Assembly (NCBI RefSeq): GCF_015207665.1
Contig: NZ_JADEWL010000013.1
Location: 29,446-93,445, forward strand
DNA: 64,000 nucleotides
Direction of reading: 5' to 3'
From: Plectonema cf. radiosum LEGE 06105
GTDB taxonomy: Bacteria; Cyanobacteriota; Cyanobacteriia; Cyanobacteriales; Nostocaceae
The notes below the pieces were generated by a model. It ran no database searches. It was not told the DNA's origin and saw only the letters and a program-made list of their open reading frames with translations. This document shows, in pieces, positions 35,404-43,184 of this stretch (the first letter of the stretch is position 1; each line of letters starts with the position of its first letter). The translations under genes were made by a program, and so were the position numbers.

Positions 35404-36273
35404 TTAAACTATTGTGGGTAATTGTCCTTCTAGCTGTAACAATGCCTCAACTCTGGCTTCAGTACTCGGATGAGTTCTAAATAAGTTACCCAAAAATTCG
35501 CCACTCAGAGGATTGATAATTAATAAAGGCTCAAAAGCTGGATTTGCTTGCATCGGCATTTGTTTTGCTGTCGCTTCCAACCGCTGCAAAGCTCGTGCTA
35601 AAGCGCGGGGATTACCCGTTAATTTGGCTGCACCAGCATCGGCGGAAAATTCTCTAGTGCGGGAAATCGCTAACTGAATAACACTTGCAGCTAAGGGGGC
35701 TAAAGTAACTGTTAATAATACTCCTAAAATATTTCCACCTCTATTACCATCCCGTGAATTTCCCCCACCAAACCATAAACTGTAGCTTACCATCTGGGCC
35801 AAAAAAGAAATCGCACCCGCAATAGTAGCGCTGACTGCTTGGGTAAGTGTATCGCGATTAATGATGTGAGTCAGTTCGTGGGCAAGTACACCTTCAAGTT
35901 CTTCCTCTGGGAGGATGTTTAAAATCCCTTGAGTTACCGCAACCGCAGCATTCTCTGGATCTCTCCCGGTAGCGAAAGCGTTAGCGTTGGAACTGGGAAC
36001 TATATATATCCTTGGTGTGGGAATGTTTGCTCTTGCTGATAATCTTTCTACCATCCGATAAAGTCCCGGTGCTTCGCTCGATGATACTGGTTGCGCTCGA
36101 TAAGCTGCTAAGGCAATTTTATCTGATTGGTACCAAGATACAAGGTTAGTTACTGCGGCGATACCGATACCAATAATTAAACCGCCACTACCGCCGATTA
36201 TCCAATAACTAATAGCTATCAAAAGTCCGCTTAAAGCAGCTAGCAACGCCGCAGTTTTTACTTGATTGCCCAT
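35404..36273 (-). CDS. htpX: M48 family membrane zinc protease HtpX
   Basis: 289 residues. Two N-terminal membrane helices (about 5-48), the zinc-binding motif HELTH (VLAHELTHIIN, about 130-140), two further helices (about 150-205) and the third zinc ligand Glu in REFSADAGAA. HtpX digests misfolded membrane proteins with the active site on the cytoplasmic side, working alongside FtsH under stress. The start codon follows AGGAGGAA, one of the strongest ribosome sites in the window. All catalytic residues are intact and the length is normal. Confidence 0.96.
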   Translation of the reverse strand: MGNQVKTAALLAALSGLLIAISYWIIGGSGGLIIGIGIAAVTNLVSWYQSDKIALAAYRAQPVSSSEAPGLYRMVERLSARANIPTPRIYIVPSSNANAFATGRDPENAAVAVTQGILNILPEEELEGVLAHELTHIINRDTLTQAVSATIAGAISFLAQMVSYSLWFGGGNSRDGNRGGNILGVLLTVTLAPLAASVIQLAISRTREFSADAGAAKLTGNPRALARALQRLEATAKQMPMQANPAFEPLLIINPLSGEFLGNLFRTHPSTEARVEALLQLEGQLPTIV

Positions 36274-36891
36274 ATTGTTCCTCCTGAAGTACGCTGCCTG
36301 ATTATTGATTTTTTGATTAATAACACCATTACTTAAGCCCTACTGCGATTGTATCTATCTAAACTGAGATTTTTGGGGTAGAAAACGCTAATACTCAAGT
36401 ACGGTTTTGCCCACCAATACTTGTACAAAAATTTTTGATGTATCTTTAATTCTTTTTGATTAATTTACTGTTTTATAAGTTTTTATTTAAATAACATGAA
36501 TGATAATTATGGGCATCTATCTGTAGTATTGTTTTTTTAGATAAATATTAAAAACAGATGTTTAATAAATGGATAAATTGTAATTTTATAGTAAAGCATA
36601 TAGTTAAAATTGCGTATAGTAAAATCCCTTAAAACCTTTAGATTGCTAGAATAGGTGTGAATTAGTAAATAAATTTGCAGTGAGTAGTCATGATTGCGCT
36701 TTTTAAATAGTATCGGTAGAATTTTCCACAAATACAGCATAATTTACGCGATTGGCAATACCATCAAGCAGCCTGAAATTTTTTTGTTTATGCTGCTATA
36801 TCCTAGTCATTGCTTGGGGGAACCAAGTAAGTCAGAATAAAGCGAATAAATAGATTTTTTTCATGGGTATAAAATTTTAAGGATAAATTTA
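36274..36891. other. Intergenic, very AT-rich, nothing recognised
   Basis: 618 bases. It must hold divergent promoters of htpX (leftward) and the 36892 gene (rightward). A short hairpin CTTGG-GGGAA-CCAAG at 36813-36827 is the only structure I see. A small ORF at 36537-36740 (-) has unlikely composition. Confidence 0.45.
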
Positions 36892-37749
36892 ATGGCTCAA
36901 AAGTTGAACAATACGGGAGTTTTAGAAAAGATAGGAAAAACTTTGTATGGATTCGCAGAGTTTATTGTCAGCCCTTGGCTGAATGCATCTCGACTAAAAG
37001 TAATGCACAAAAGAATAGAAGGTTTAGAAAGAAAGCTATATCAAACTGAACCACAAACAGAATTATCTCAAGAGAAGATGATTTATTCTTTGCAACAACA
37101 GTTGGATTTTTTGGAAGAAAGTACAAATAATCGTCTGGAAACAATTATCAACTATGAACTACGTAATCAAGTTTTAGAAGTCATTCACGAACAAATAGAC
37201 TTTATTGCTAAAATCATCAAGCCAACTGTAGAAGTATTATTGAGGGAATTAGAAGATAAAAAACTATCTCATGTGGGAATAGTAAGCCTGAAAGAAATTC
37301 AAGAAAGACAAGACAAACTTCGTTGCTCCTTAGAATATATCGAAAGAGAATTGACAGCATCGCTTCCAGAATTAGAAGCACAAAGGGCTGGATGTATAGA
37401 AGCAGGAAGATGGTTACTCGCGAATCGAATCGAATTAGCCCAAACAGTAGCATCGGAATTATTAAATAGGGAACATCCCCATATGGAAGATTTTCGTCGT
37501 AACATCAGCAAATACCTCAAATTGATTGGTAGCTGCATGGAAAACGAAATCGAACCCCGTTTACTTTATAAAGGAGTAGTTACCCATTACGAACCACCAG
37601 TAGAAATATATTTAAAAGCATTCGAGTTAATTAGAAACAAATATATCAAAGATTGGCAATCATCTGCTGTACTTTCAGATAAAGCAATTAATGAACTTAT
37701 TGGTTACTTTGACTATTTAATAGACTACTTTGTCAACGTTTTAGTCTAA
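36892..37749 (+). CDS. Helical hypothetical protein
   Basis: 285 residues, nearly all helix. After a short segment with KTLYGFAEFIVSPWL, which could sit on a membrane surface, there is a long coiled coil (about 35-160: MHKRIEGLERKLYQ, MIYSLQQQLDFLEES), then a four-helix-like region with one Cys-containing turn (LEAQRAGCIEAGRW) and a C-terminal tyrosine-rich helix (YFDYLIDYFVNVLV). I recognise no family. Its stop overlaps by nine bases the end of a convergent small gene (37741-37962), so the ends are tightly packed. Codon use looks like the neighbouring genes. Confidence 0.7.
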   Translation: MAQKLNNTGVLEKIGKTLYGFAEFIVSPWLNASRLKVMHKRIEGLERKLYQTEPQTELSQEKMIYSLQQQLDFLEESTNNRLETIINYELRNQVLEVIHEQIDFIAKIIKPTVEVLLRELEDKKLSHVGIVSLKEIQERQDKLRCSLEYIERELTASLPELEAQRAGCIEAGRWLLANRIELAQTVASELLNREHPHMEDFRRNISKYLKLIGSCMENEIEPRLLYKGVVTHYEPPVEIYLKAFELIRNKYIKDWQSSAVLSDKAINELIGYFDYLIDYFVNVLV

Positions 37750-37962
37750 TAAAAGGGAGTTTTTTATATCTTCTTCGATTGCAGCTATTGACTGAATATT
37801 TTTAGTTTCTATTTCCAAAACAATATCAAGCATCATTTGAATAAGTTTGCTTTGATGCCAGTATTTTTCTGCTTCTAACAAATTAGCTAAATTTTGCAAT
37901 GCTTTCATCAAAGCCGCATTATATTCTTGAAAACGTCGATCTAAAAACTGATACTGAGTCAT
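37741..37962 (-). CDS. Small helical hypothetical protein
   Basis: 73 residues, all helix, no Gly or Pro: RFQEYNAALMKALQNLANLL, then KYWHQSKLIQMMLDIVLEIE and a short acidic end. The pattern is a helical hairpin or small coiled-coil adaptor. No family is recognised. It is convergent with, and overlaps by nine bases, the 36892-37749 gene. Whether the two proteins interact cannot be told from sequence. Confidence 0.55.
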   Translation of the reverse strand: MTQYQFLDRRFQEYNAALMKALQNLANLLEAEKYWHQSKLIQMMLDIVLEIETKNIQSIAAIEEDIKNSLLLD

Positions 37963-38082
37963 AAACAGGACTTAATAAATCACAATCATTGTTTCTATCG
38001 ATAAATATATACCCAGGATTTAAAACATAAAAATTTCATAAAGCTAAATTAAATTTTCATGAATTAGCTGTTGAGCATTGGG

Positions 38083-38160
38083 AATGGGTAATTGGGTAAT
38101 TAAATCTGTGTAATCCGTGTAATCAGTTTTAATCCGTGATGGGTAATTGGTGATTGGAAA
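38083..38160. repeat. Intergenic repeat related to 4360-4512
   Basis: GGGTAATTGGGTAATTAAATC, then TGTAATCCGTGTAATCAG, TTTTAATCCGTGATGGGTAA (pieces given separately). Same building blocks as the tandem repeat at 4360-4512, single copy here. Confidence 0.8.
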
Positions 38161-38168
38161 TTGAGCTA

Positions 38169-38423
38169 TTAATTATTGATTTGTTCTGAAGATTGTGGCT
38201 GATTATTTATCAATTGTTCTTGATAATAACTTTGCAGCAAATTTTCCAGTTGTCTTTCAGGACAACATTCAATTAATGCTTCAAAAACCTCAAATAACTT
38301 AGCAGCACTATCTCCTAACAATGGACTTAATCCCCAAACATCCTGTACCCAATCTTGAGGATGAGTATCTTCAAAAATCATTCTTTCTAAAAGTTGCTTT
38401 GCTTCGGTTTTTGAAATAGACAT
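38169..38423 (-). CDS. Small acidic hypothetical protein
   Basis: 84 residues: SKTEAKQLLERMIFEDTHPQ, DWVQDVWGLSPLLGDSAAKLF and a helix with CCPERQLENLLQSYY, then a disordered Gln/Asn/Ser tail. The compact helical fold with conserved-looking Trp residues suggests a real protein, but no family is recognised. It is followed on the same strand, after an 83-base gap on its upstream side, by the methyltransferase gene, so the two may be cotranscribed (methyltransferase first). Confidence 0.6.
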   Translation of the reverse strand: MSISKTEAKQLLERMIFEDTHPQDWVQDVWGLSPLLGDSAAKLFEVFEALIECCPERQLENLLQSYYQEQLINNQPQSSEQINN

Positions 38424-38506
38424 TACAATTATTAGTGGTTAGTGGTTAATGGTTAGTAAAACAATTATCAACGAACAATAAAAATTTGCTCACTGAGAAT
38501 TGTTTA

Positions 38507-38998
38507 CTAATTAGCAATCTCCCAATAGTATAGAGTTACTTGTTCCTCTTCTTCCTCTTCCTCTACGGTAAACTTTAACTGTTGCAATGGTTGCCAGTCT
38601 CCCATATCGAAGTCGCGGGATATTATCCGGGTGCCTGGTTTGAGTTGTTTCCACAGTTGAGGACGTAATCTTAAGTTGAGATGAGGTAACAGATAAATAA
38701 ATATTACTGTAGCATCAGAAAAATTACTGCTAAACAAATCTTGCTGATAAAATTCTAACTGTTGTGAAACACCATTTTTTAAAGCTTTTAATCTTGCTTC
38801 TTCAATTCTTGTAAGGTCGATATCGATACCGACACCGCGAGTTCCATACTGTTTCGCAGCAGTGATTAAAATACGTCCGTCTCCGCTGCCTAAATCGTAG
38901 AGAATATCTTGGGAGTTGATTTTTGCTAACTCAAGTATGGCTTCTACAATTTTTTGTGTACAGGGAATATAGGCGATGTCTGGCTTTGGAAACGTCAT
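38507..38998 (-). CDS. Short class I SAM-dependent methyltransferase
   Basis: 163 residues. The SAM-binding loop is clear: LYDLGSGDGRILITAA (motif I), GVGIDIDLTRIEEA (motif II acid), then NFSDATVIFIYLLPHLNLRL (motif IV) and a shortened C-terminal beta region with an unusual run of acidic residues (VEEEEEEEQ). The layout resembles DOT1-like or protein-lysine methyltransferase-like small proteins of bacteria (LPHLN replaces the usual NPP-type motif), but the substrate is unknown. It is about 20 residues shorter than typical. The DUF6887 gene lies 20 bases upstream on the same strand. Confidence 0.85.
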   Translation of the reverse strand: MTFPKPDIAYIPCTQKIVEAILELAKINSQDILYDLGSGDGRILITAAKQYGTRGVGIDIDLTRIEEARLKALKNGVSQQLEFYQQDLFSSNFSDATVIFIYLLPHLNLRLRPQLWKQLKPGTRIISRDFDMGDWQPLQQLKFTVEEEEEEEQVTLYYWEIAN

Positions 38999-39018
38999 TC
39001 TATTTTCAATTTTGGATG

Positions 39019-39246
39019 TTAGTTATCTTCTGGTTTCATTTCACCAGGATTTTCATTGATTTGTTCGCGAATAGCAGTTAAAATTTTATCTTCAAAATTG
39101 GAGTCGTTGACAGTTGCAATTACTCGATTTGAACGTTGATGACGACGATTTAAATAAACTTGAAGCACTGCTTGATCATTACGATGTTTAACTAAATATT
39201 TTTTTAATTGTTGATCGGACATTTGAATATAGTTTACAGGATTCAT
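39019..39246 (-). CDS. DUF6887 family protein
   Basis: 75 residues. The pattern MSDQQLKKYLVKHRNDQAVLQVYLNRR matches the DUF6887 family (M-S-x-x-x-L-x-x-Y-L-x-x-H-R), given here in two halves MSDQQLKKYLVKHRND and QAVLQVYLNRR. Its start codon shares one base with the stop of the upstream DUF6888 gene (TAATG), which implies translational coupling. The pair DUF6888-DUF6887 recurs in cyanobacteria. Its function is not established; a toxin-antitoxin role is a hypothesis based only on size and coupling. Confidence 0.75.
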   Translation of the reverse strand: MNPVNYIQMSDQQLKKYLVKHRNDQAVLQVYLNRRHQRSNRVIATVNDSNFEDKILTAIREQINENPGEMKPEDN

Positions 39247-39422
39247 TAAAATACCTCTCCATCAATAGTAATTTCAAATTCAATATTTTCCTCTTCACCA
39301 GCTAATATATAGACATTTAACGTCCGTTGGTCTAAGTAAACAAGGTGAATTGGCTGGAGCATCACGAAAGTTAACTGACAAGTTATTGTATACAGACATT
39401 TTAATTGATCTTCTGTAGGCAT
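39246..39422 (-). CDS. DUF6888 family protein (58 residues)
   Basis: Short gene, ATG at 39422 and TAA at 39246-39248. Motifs: QLKCLYTITCQLT, LQPIHLVYLDQRTLNVYILAG and a final ITIDGEVF match the family pattern Q-L-x-x-L-Y-x-x-C-x-x-L-T, P-I-x-L, D-x-R-T-x-N-x-Y-I-L-A-G, D-G-x-x-F (described in parts). It is the upstream partner of the DUF6887 gene, with which it overlaps by one base. Function unknown. Confidence 0.75.
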   Translation of the reverse strand: MPTEDQLKCLYTITCQLTFVMLQPIHLVYLDQRTLNVYILAGEEENIEFEITIDGEVF

Positions 39423-39580
39423 TTTTCCAGTTCAACCCTCTTGTTACCAGAATTATCCTACAGATTATTACTCGAAAGTTTCAAGCAGCAATGCTTACAT
39501 AAGTTAAATTGAATGGGGGATTGGGAATTGTGCATGGAGAAGAATTTATTGGCTTTTTAGCATAAAATTTATTAGTAAAG

Positions 39581-39874
39581 ATGGATTTAATTATGGTGCA
39601 AACAACAGAGCATTTCTATATCGTTACAGATGATGCAATTTTAGGTGGTGAACCAATTATTCGAGGAACACGTACCCCCGTAAGAGCAATTGTAGAAAGT
39701 TGGCGACTTGGAGTTACACCAGAAGAGATTGCTAATGGTTTACCACATTTGACTTTAGCTCAAGTATTTGACGCTTTGAGTTACTATCTAGACCACCAAA
39801 GTCAAATTAATCGCTACATTGAGCTTAACCGAATTCCAGAAGAGTTAACTGATCCGTTGCTTCGAGACTTATGA
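39581..39874 (+). CDS. DUF433 family antitoxin
   Basis: 97 residues (85-97 depending on start; the ATG at 39593 is also possible). Family marks: ILGGEPIIRGTRTPVRAIVE, then WRLGVTPEEIANGLPHLTLAQVFDALSYY (described as W-R-L-G, E-E-I and L-T-L-A-Q-V-F-D-A-L). DUF433 is a winged-helix protein commonly paired with a DUF5615 PIN-like nuclease; it neutralises the nuclease and represses the operon. Here the toxin start overlaps its stop by four bases (ATGA), but the toxin is truncated, so the antitoxin is left alone. Confidence 0.9.
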   Translation: MDLIMVQTTEHFYIVTDDAILGGEPIIRGTRTPVRAIVESWRLGVTPEEIANGLPHLTLAQVFDALSYYLDHQSQINRYIELNRIPEELTDPLLRDL

Positions 39875-40041
39875 GTAAAATTTTTATTAGCATTTACCTT
39901 GATGAGGATGTTAATGTATTATTAGCAGATTTACTTAAGGCAAGAGGTTTTGAAGCAATTACTACACGTCAAGCCGCTCAATTGAGTAAAGCTGATGAAG
40001 AACAGCTTGCTTATGCTGTTACTCAAGAATTAACCTTATAA
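39871..40041 (+). pseudogene. Truncated DUF5615 PIN-like toxin
   Basis: 56 residues: FISIYLDEDVNVLLADLLKA and RGFEAITTRQAAQLSKADEE, then QLAYAVTQELTL and a stop. DUF5615 proteins start with this L-D-E-D segment and run to about 110-120 residues; here everything after the segment that corresponds to R-T-L/V is missing. The break lies only some 15 bases before the first hairpin of the adjacent tnpB element, so insertion of that element is the likely cause. The first catalytic acids are present, but later ones are lost, so it should be inactive. Confidence 0.8.
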
Positions 40042-40098
40042 GATAAATGCTGAAAACCCTGCGCTTTTAAGACAGGGATGAAAGCGGCGTTGCAGGTT

Positions 40099-40284
40099 TT
40101 AACCTGCCAGAAAACCTCTGATCAATTGTTCCAAATATTCTGAAGCACTTGTTTTACTCAAGGCTGCTTTTTCCTGTATTCCTTGCCACGCATAATCGGT
40201 TAGCCACACACCACGTCTTTTTTTGGGCTGCTCATAAAAAACTGGTGTATTTTTGACTCTTTTTTTGCCTTTTCCTGTTGTCAT
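40099..40284 (-). CDS. Small ribbon-helix-helix-like protein divergent from tnpB
   Basis: 61 residues: Lys/Arg-rich start (KGKKRVKNTPVFYEQPKKRR), then GVWLTDYAWQGIQEKAALSK and TSASEYLEQLIRG. The order beta strand (GVWLT), helix (W-Q-G-I-x-x-x-A), turn with S-x-S, helix (S-E-Y-L-E-Q-L-I-R) resembles CopG/RHH DNA-binding proteins, many of which are antitoxin repressors. It is read away from tnpB; the 58-base space between holds an inverted repeat. It may repress tnpB or the guide RNA. Assignment is by pattern only. Confidence 0.65.
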   Translation of the reverse strand: MTTGKGKKRVKNTPVFYEQPKKRRGVWLTDYAWQGIQEKAALSKTSASEYLEQLIRGFLAG

Positions 40285-40300
40285 TCTTTAGAATCATCAT

Positions 40301-40342
40301 CTATAGTAAATACAGTATAGCAAAACAAAGGAGGTGATATTG
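40301..40342 (+). promoter_or_regulatory. Inverted repeat and perfect Shine-Dalgarno upstream of tnpB
   Basis: CTATA (40301-40305) and TATAG (40316-40320) form an inverted repeat in the divergent promoter; TATAG may be the tnpB -10 box. AAAGGAGGTGAT (40328-40339) is complementary to nearly the whole anti-Shine-Dalgarno tail and lies 4 bases before the ATG at 40343. So strong a site is rare in this genome and decides the start against the GTG at 40334. Confidence 0.6.
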
Positions 40343-41539
40343 ATGCTGGTTCTAGAGTACAAAATAGTAGCGAAAAAGAAACAGCATCAAGCGATAGAGG
40401 AAGCTATCAGAACTACTCAGTTCATCCGCAACAAGTGCATTCGCTACTGGATGGATTCTAAGAAAGAAGATAAGGTAAATAGATTTGCTTTAAATAAGTA
40501 CTCAACCGTGTTGCGTAATGAATTTAAGTTTGTTAAAAACTTAAATAGCATGGCAGTTCAATCCGGAGCGGAAAGAGCGTGGTCAGCTATAGCTAGGTTT
40601 TTTGATAATTGCAAATCCCAAAAAGCAGGTAAAAAAGGATTCCCAAGATTTCAAAAAGATAACCGTTCCGTTGAATACAAAACAAGTGGTTGGGCATTAC
40701 ATAAAACTAAACGACGCATCACCATTACCGACAAAAATGGTATTGGTGAACTTAAATTACTTGGTACTTGGAATATTCATGCTTACCCAGTTAAATCAAT
40801 TAAACGAGTGCGTCTAGTGCGTCGTGCTAACGGATATTACTGCCAGTTTGCGGTTGACGTTGATGCTTCAAAACAACTTGAACCAACTGGGAATCAGGTC
40901 GGGCTGGATGTTGGCTTGGAGTATTTTTACTCCGATAGTAATGGTAATCATGTAGAAAATCCTAAATTCTTACGCAAAGCGGAAATTGCCATCAAACGCA
41001 GTCAACGTCGTATTTACAAACATAAAAAAGGTTCAAATAAACGGCATAAAGCAAGAAAAATATATGGTCGAAAGCAATTAAAAGTAAGTAGGCAGCGTAC
41101 CGAGTTTGCGAAGAGAATAGCCCTCACGCTTGTATCATCTAACGATGTAATCGCCTATGAAGATTTAATTGTTGCGAACATGGTAAAAAACCACTGTCTT
41201 GCAAAGTCAATCAATGATGTTGCATGGAGACTTTTTCGGCGGTGGCTTGAATATTTTTCTCAGAAATATGGACGTTTAGCAATTGCTGTTAAGCCACATT
41301 ACACGAGTCAAATTTGTTCTAACTGCGGGGCTAAGGCAAAGAAAACTCTCAGTCAAAGAACACATATTTGCAAGTGTGGTTGTACGTTGCAAAGAGATGT
41401 AAATGCAGCAATTAACATTCTTGCAAGAGCTACCGGAGGGCATCCGGGAAGTAACGCTCAGGGAGTCGGAACCACTACTTTACTTGGTGAGTCAGTTGGC
41501 GGTGTCGGTTTCCGTCCCGCCAAACTGACGAACCCGTAA
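40343..41539 (+). CDS. tnpB: TnpB RNA-guided endonuclease
   Basis: 398 residues. Split RuvC nuclease with Asp about 189 (GLDVGLEYF), Glu about 273 (VIAYEDLIVANM), zinc finger CSNCG and CKCGC (about 329-348) and Asp about 352 (LQRDVNAAINI). N-terminal domain begins LEYKIVAKKKQHQAIEEAI. All catalytic residues are intact. The C-terminal tail (about 365-398, GGHPGSNAQGVG and SVGGVGFRPAKL) is encoded by DNA that forms an RNA hairpin, as expected where the guide-RNA scaffold overlaps the gene end. No transposase accompanies it. It differs strongly from the other two TnpB proteins of the window. Confidence 0.95.
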   Translation: MLVLEYKIVAKKKQHQAIEEAIRTTQFIRNKCIRYWMDSKKEDKVNRFALNKYSTVLRNEFKFVKNLNSMAVQSGAERAWSAIARFFDNCKSQKAGKKGFPRFQKDNRSVEYKTSGWALHKTKRRITITDKNGIGELKLLGTWNIHAYPVKSIKRVRLVRRANGYYCQFAVDVDASKQLEPTGNQVGLDVGLEYFYSDSNGNHVENPKFLRKAEIAIKRSQRRIYKHKKGSNKRHKARKIYGRKQLKVSRQRTEFAKRIALTLVSSNDVIAYEDLIVANMVKNHCLAKSINDVAWRLFRRWLEYFSQKYGRLAIAVKPHYTSQICSNCGAKAKKTLSQRTHICKCGCTLQRDVNAAINILARATGGHPGSNAQGVGTTTLLGESVGGVGFRPAKLTNP

Positions 41540-41607
41540 GGGGGTAACTCTGGTAGAGCAAGTTGCGACGTTGAACTGAGAATCCCCGTCTTTTTAAAGC
41601 GGGGAGT
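41430..41607 (+). ncRNA. Candidate omega RNA overlapping the tnpB 3' end
   Basis: GTCAGTTGGCGG (41491-41502) pairs with CCGCCAAACTGAC (41517-41529) with one bulge, a 12-bp stem inside the last codons of tnpB. Further downstream come GTTGCGACGTTGAACTGAG and the right-end hairpin CCCCG-CGGGG (41584-41604). The scaffold position is as in characterised TnpB elements; the guide would be the flank from about 41608. Boundaries are inference. Confidence 0.5.
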
Positions 41608-41697
41608 GTCAAGATTCGGACGCTCCGGGATGCCCATCCCACGCATTGCTTTATAATATAATGCTGTATGTTCTTCGCTAATCCGAATATCAGAAAG

Positions 41698-42933
41698 CTA
41701 AACTTTAAATTTCTCGGTAATTCGCTTCATTGCTTCTTCTACATTTTTTCTACTATTAAAAGCTGAAATGCGAAAATAACCCTCACCCGCAGCACCGAAA
41801 CCGGAACCAGGTGTACCCACTACGTTGCAAGTGTTTAGTAATTTGTCGAAGAAATCCCAACTGCTTAATTCGTTCGGTGTTTTCACCCAAACGTAAGGTG
41901 CGTTTACTCCTCCGTGAACTTGCAAACCCGCAGCGGTGAGTTTTTCACGGATGATTTTAGCGTTTTCTAAGTAGAAGCTGACGAGTTGTTGAATTTGCTC
42001 TTTTCCTTCCTGAGAATAAACCGCTTCCGCACCGCGCTGTACTATGTAGGATACGCCGTTAAATTTGGTCGATTGACGACGATTCCATAGTTTCCACAAT
42101 TCTACATCGGAACCGTCTTCAGCTTTGGCTGTAAGTGTTTTGGGTACTACAGTCAACGCACAACGGGTTCCCGTAAATCCTGCATTTTTAGAGAAGGAAC
42201 GGAACTCGATCGCGCAATCTCTAGCTCCTTCGATTTCATAAATCGAGTGGGGAATTGAGGAATCGGTGATATAGGCTTCGTAAGCTGCGTCGAAGAAGAT
42301 AATTGAGTTATTGGCTTGAGCGTAATCTACCCAAGCTTGTAAGTCTTCTTTACTCGCTGTCGCTCCTGTGGGATTGTTCGGAAAGCAAAGATAGATTAAA
42401 TCAACTTTCTCCCCAGGAATTTCAGCAGTAAAATTATTTTCAGCCGTGATTGGTAAATATACTAAGCCTTCATATTCACCATTCTTCTTGGCATCCCCGG
42501 TATTCCCTGCCATCACATTAGTATCGACGTAAACGGGATAAACCGGGTCAGTGACGGCGATAGTATTATTGTTACCAAATATTTCGAGAATATTGCCCGT
42601 ATCGCACTTAGAACCGTCAGAAATAAAGATTTCGTCCGCGTCAACTTCACATCCCCGCGCTTGGAAATCGTGATGGGCAATCTTTTCGCGCAACCAAGCG
42701 TAACCTTGTTCGGGACCGTAACCTTTAAAAGTTTCGCTCACGCCCATTTCTTCGGTAGCTTGAATCATCGCTGTACGGCAAGCTTGCGGTAACGGTTCGG
42801 TAACGTCCCCAATTCCCAATTTGATGATTTTAGCATCAGCATTAGCTTGAGCAAATGCATTTACTCTCCGGGCAATTTCCGGAAACAAGTAACCTGCCTT
42901 GAGCTTCAAATAATTGTCGTTAATCGTTGCCAT
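41698..42933 (-). CDS. dapL: LL-diaminopimelate aminotransferase
   Basis: 411 residues, class I/II PLP aminotransferase. Motifs: [20 protein letters not shown] at the N-terminus, [40 protein letters not shown] and the PLP lysine in [19 protein letters not shown], with [20 protein letters not shown] near the C-terminus. It converts tetrahydrodipicolinate plus glutamate directly to LL-diaminopimelate, the lysine/peptidoglycan route used by plants and cyanobacteria. Length and motifs are complete. The tnpB element ends about 90 bases past its stop without damaging it. Confidence 0.97.
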   Translation of the reverse strand: MATINDNYLKLKAGYLFPEIARRVNAFAQANADAKIIKLGIGDVTEPLPQACRTAMIQATEEMGVSETFKGYGPEQGYAWLREKIAHHDFQARGCEVDADEIFISDGSKCDTGNILEIFGNNNTIAVTDPVYPVYVDTNVMAGNTGDAKKNGEYEGLVYLPITAENNFTAEIPGEKVDLIYLCFPNNPTGATASKEDLQAWVDYAQANNSIIFFDAAYEAYITDSSIPHSIYEIEGARDCAIEFRSFSKNAGFTGTRCALTVVPKTLTAKAEDGSDVELWKLWNRRQSTKFNGVSYIVQRGAEAVYSQEGKEQIQQLVSFYLENAKIIREKLTAAGLQVHGGVNAPYVWVKTPNELSSWDFFDKLLNTCNVVGTPGSGFGAAGEGYFRISAFNSRKNVEEAMKRITEKFKV

Positions 42934-43048
42934 AGTTAAATAAATAAGTGCATAGTTTATCAGCTTACTGCAAAGTGGGGGAGTTAAAAGTTAGGAGTTA
43001 GGAGTGAGGAATTAAGAGTTATAAATTCAAGAGTTATAAATTGGGCTA

Positions 43049-43088
43049 AACTTCACCTAGTACCTGGAGGCAGGTACTAGGTGAAGTT
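43049..43088. repeat. Perfect 18-bp inverted repeat with 4-base loop
   Basis: AACTTCACCTAGTACCTG (43049-43066), loop GAGG, CAGGTACTAGGTGAAGTT (43071-43088). No T-run follows on either strand. It lies between dapL (leftward) and ccmK3 (rightward), beside a short GGAGTTA tract. It could be a mobile REP-like element or a strong RNA hairpin in a leader. Confidence 0.85.
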
Positions 43089-43184
43089 CGGGGTGCATTC
43101 CGGTGGGATTAAATAAAGATACAACAGAGACAAAACCACCGTATAATTATTTTTACTTATCAGTTGATCTGGGAGAACAAAGCC

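Larger units (their letters stand above)
40042..41607 (+). mobile_element. Solo tnpB element with divergent small ORF and end hairpins; ends approximate
   Basis: Subterminal hairpins at both sides: CCCTG-CAGGG at 40057-40077 and CCCCG-CGGGG at 41584-41604, as in IS200/IS605-type ends. Between them are a small leftward ORF and tnpB; there is no TnpA (Y1 or serine), so movement would need a transposase supplied elsewhere. The left side abuts the truncated DUF5615 gene. The 3' part of that gene is not recognisable on the right side. Confidence 0.65.

Noticed and set aside
36537..36740. 67-codon minus-strand ORF upstream of the 36892 gene
   Set aside because: Composition (Tyr/Ile/Leu/Asn-rich) is what AT-rich non-coding DNA gives; no ribosome site.
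41605..41700. Possible 3' remnant of the truncated DUF5615 toxin beyond the tnpB element
   Set aside because: No reading frame here resembles the missing C-terminal half.
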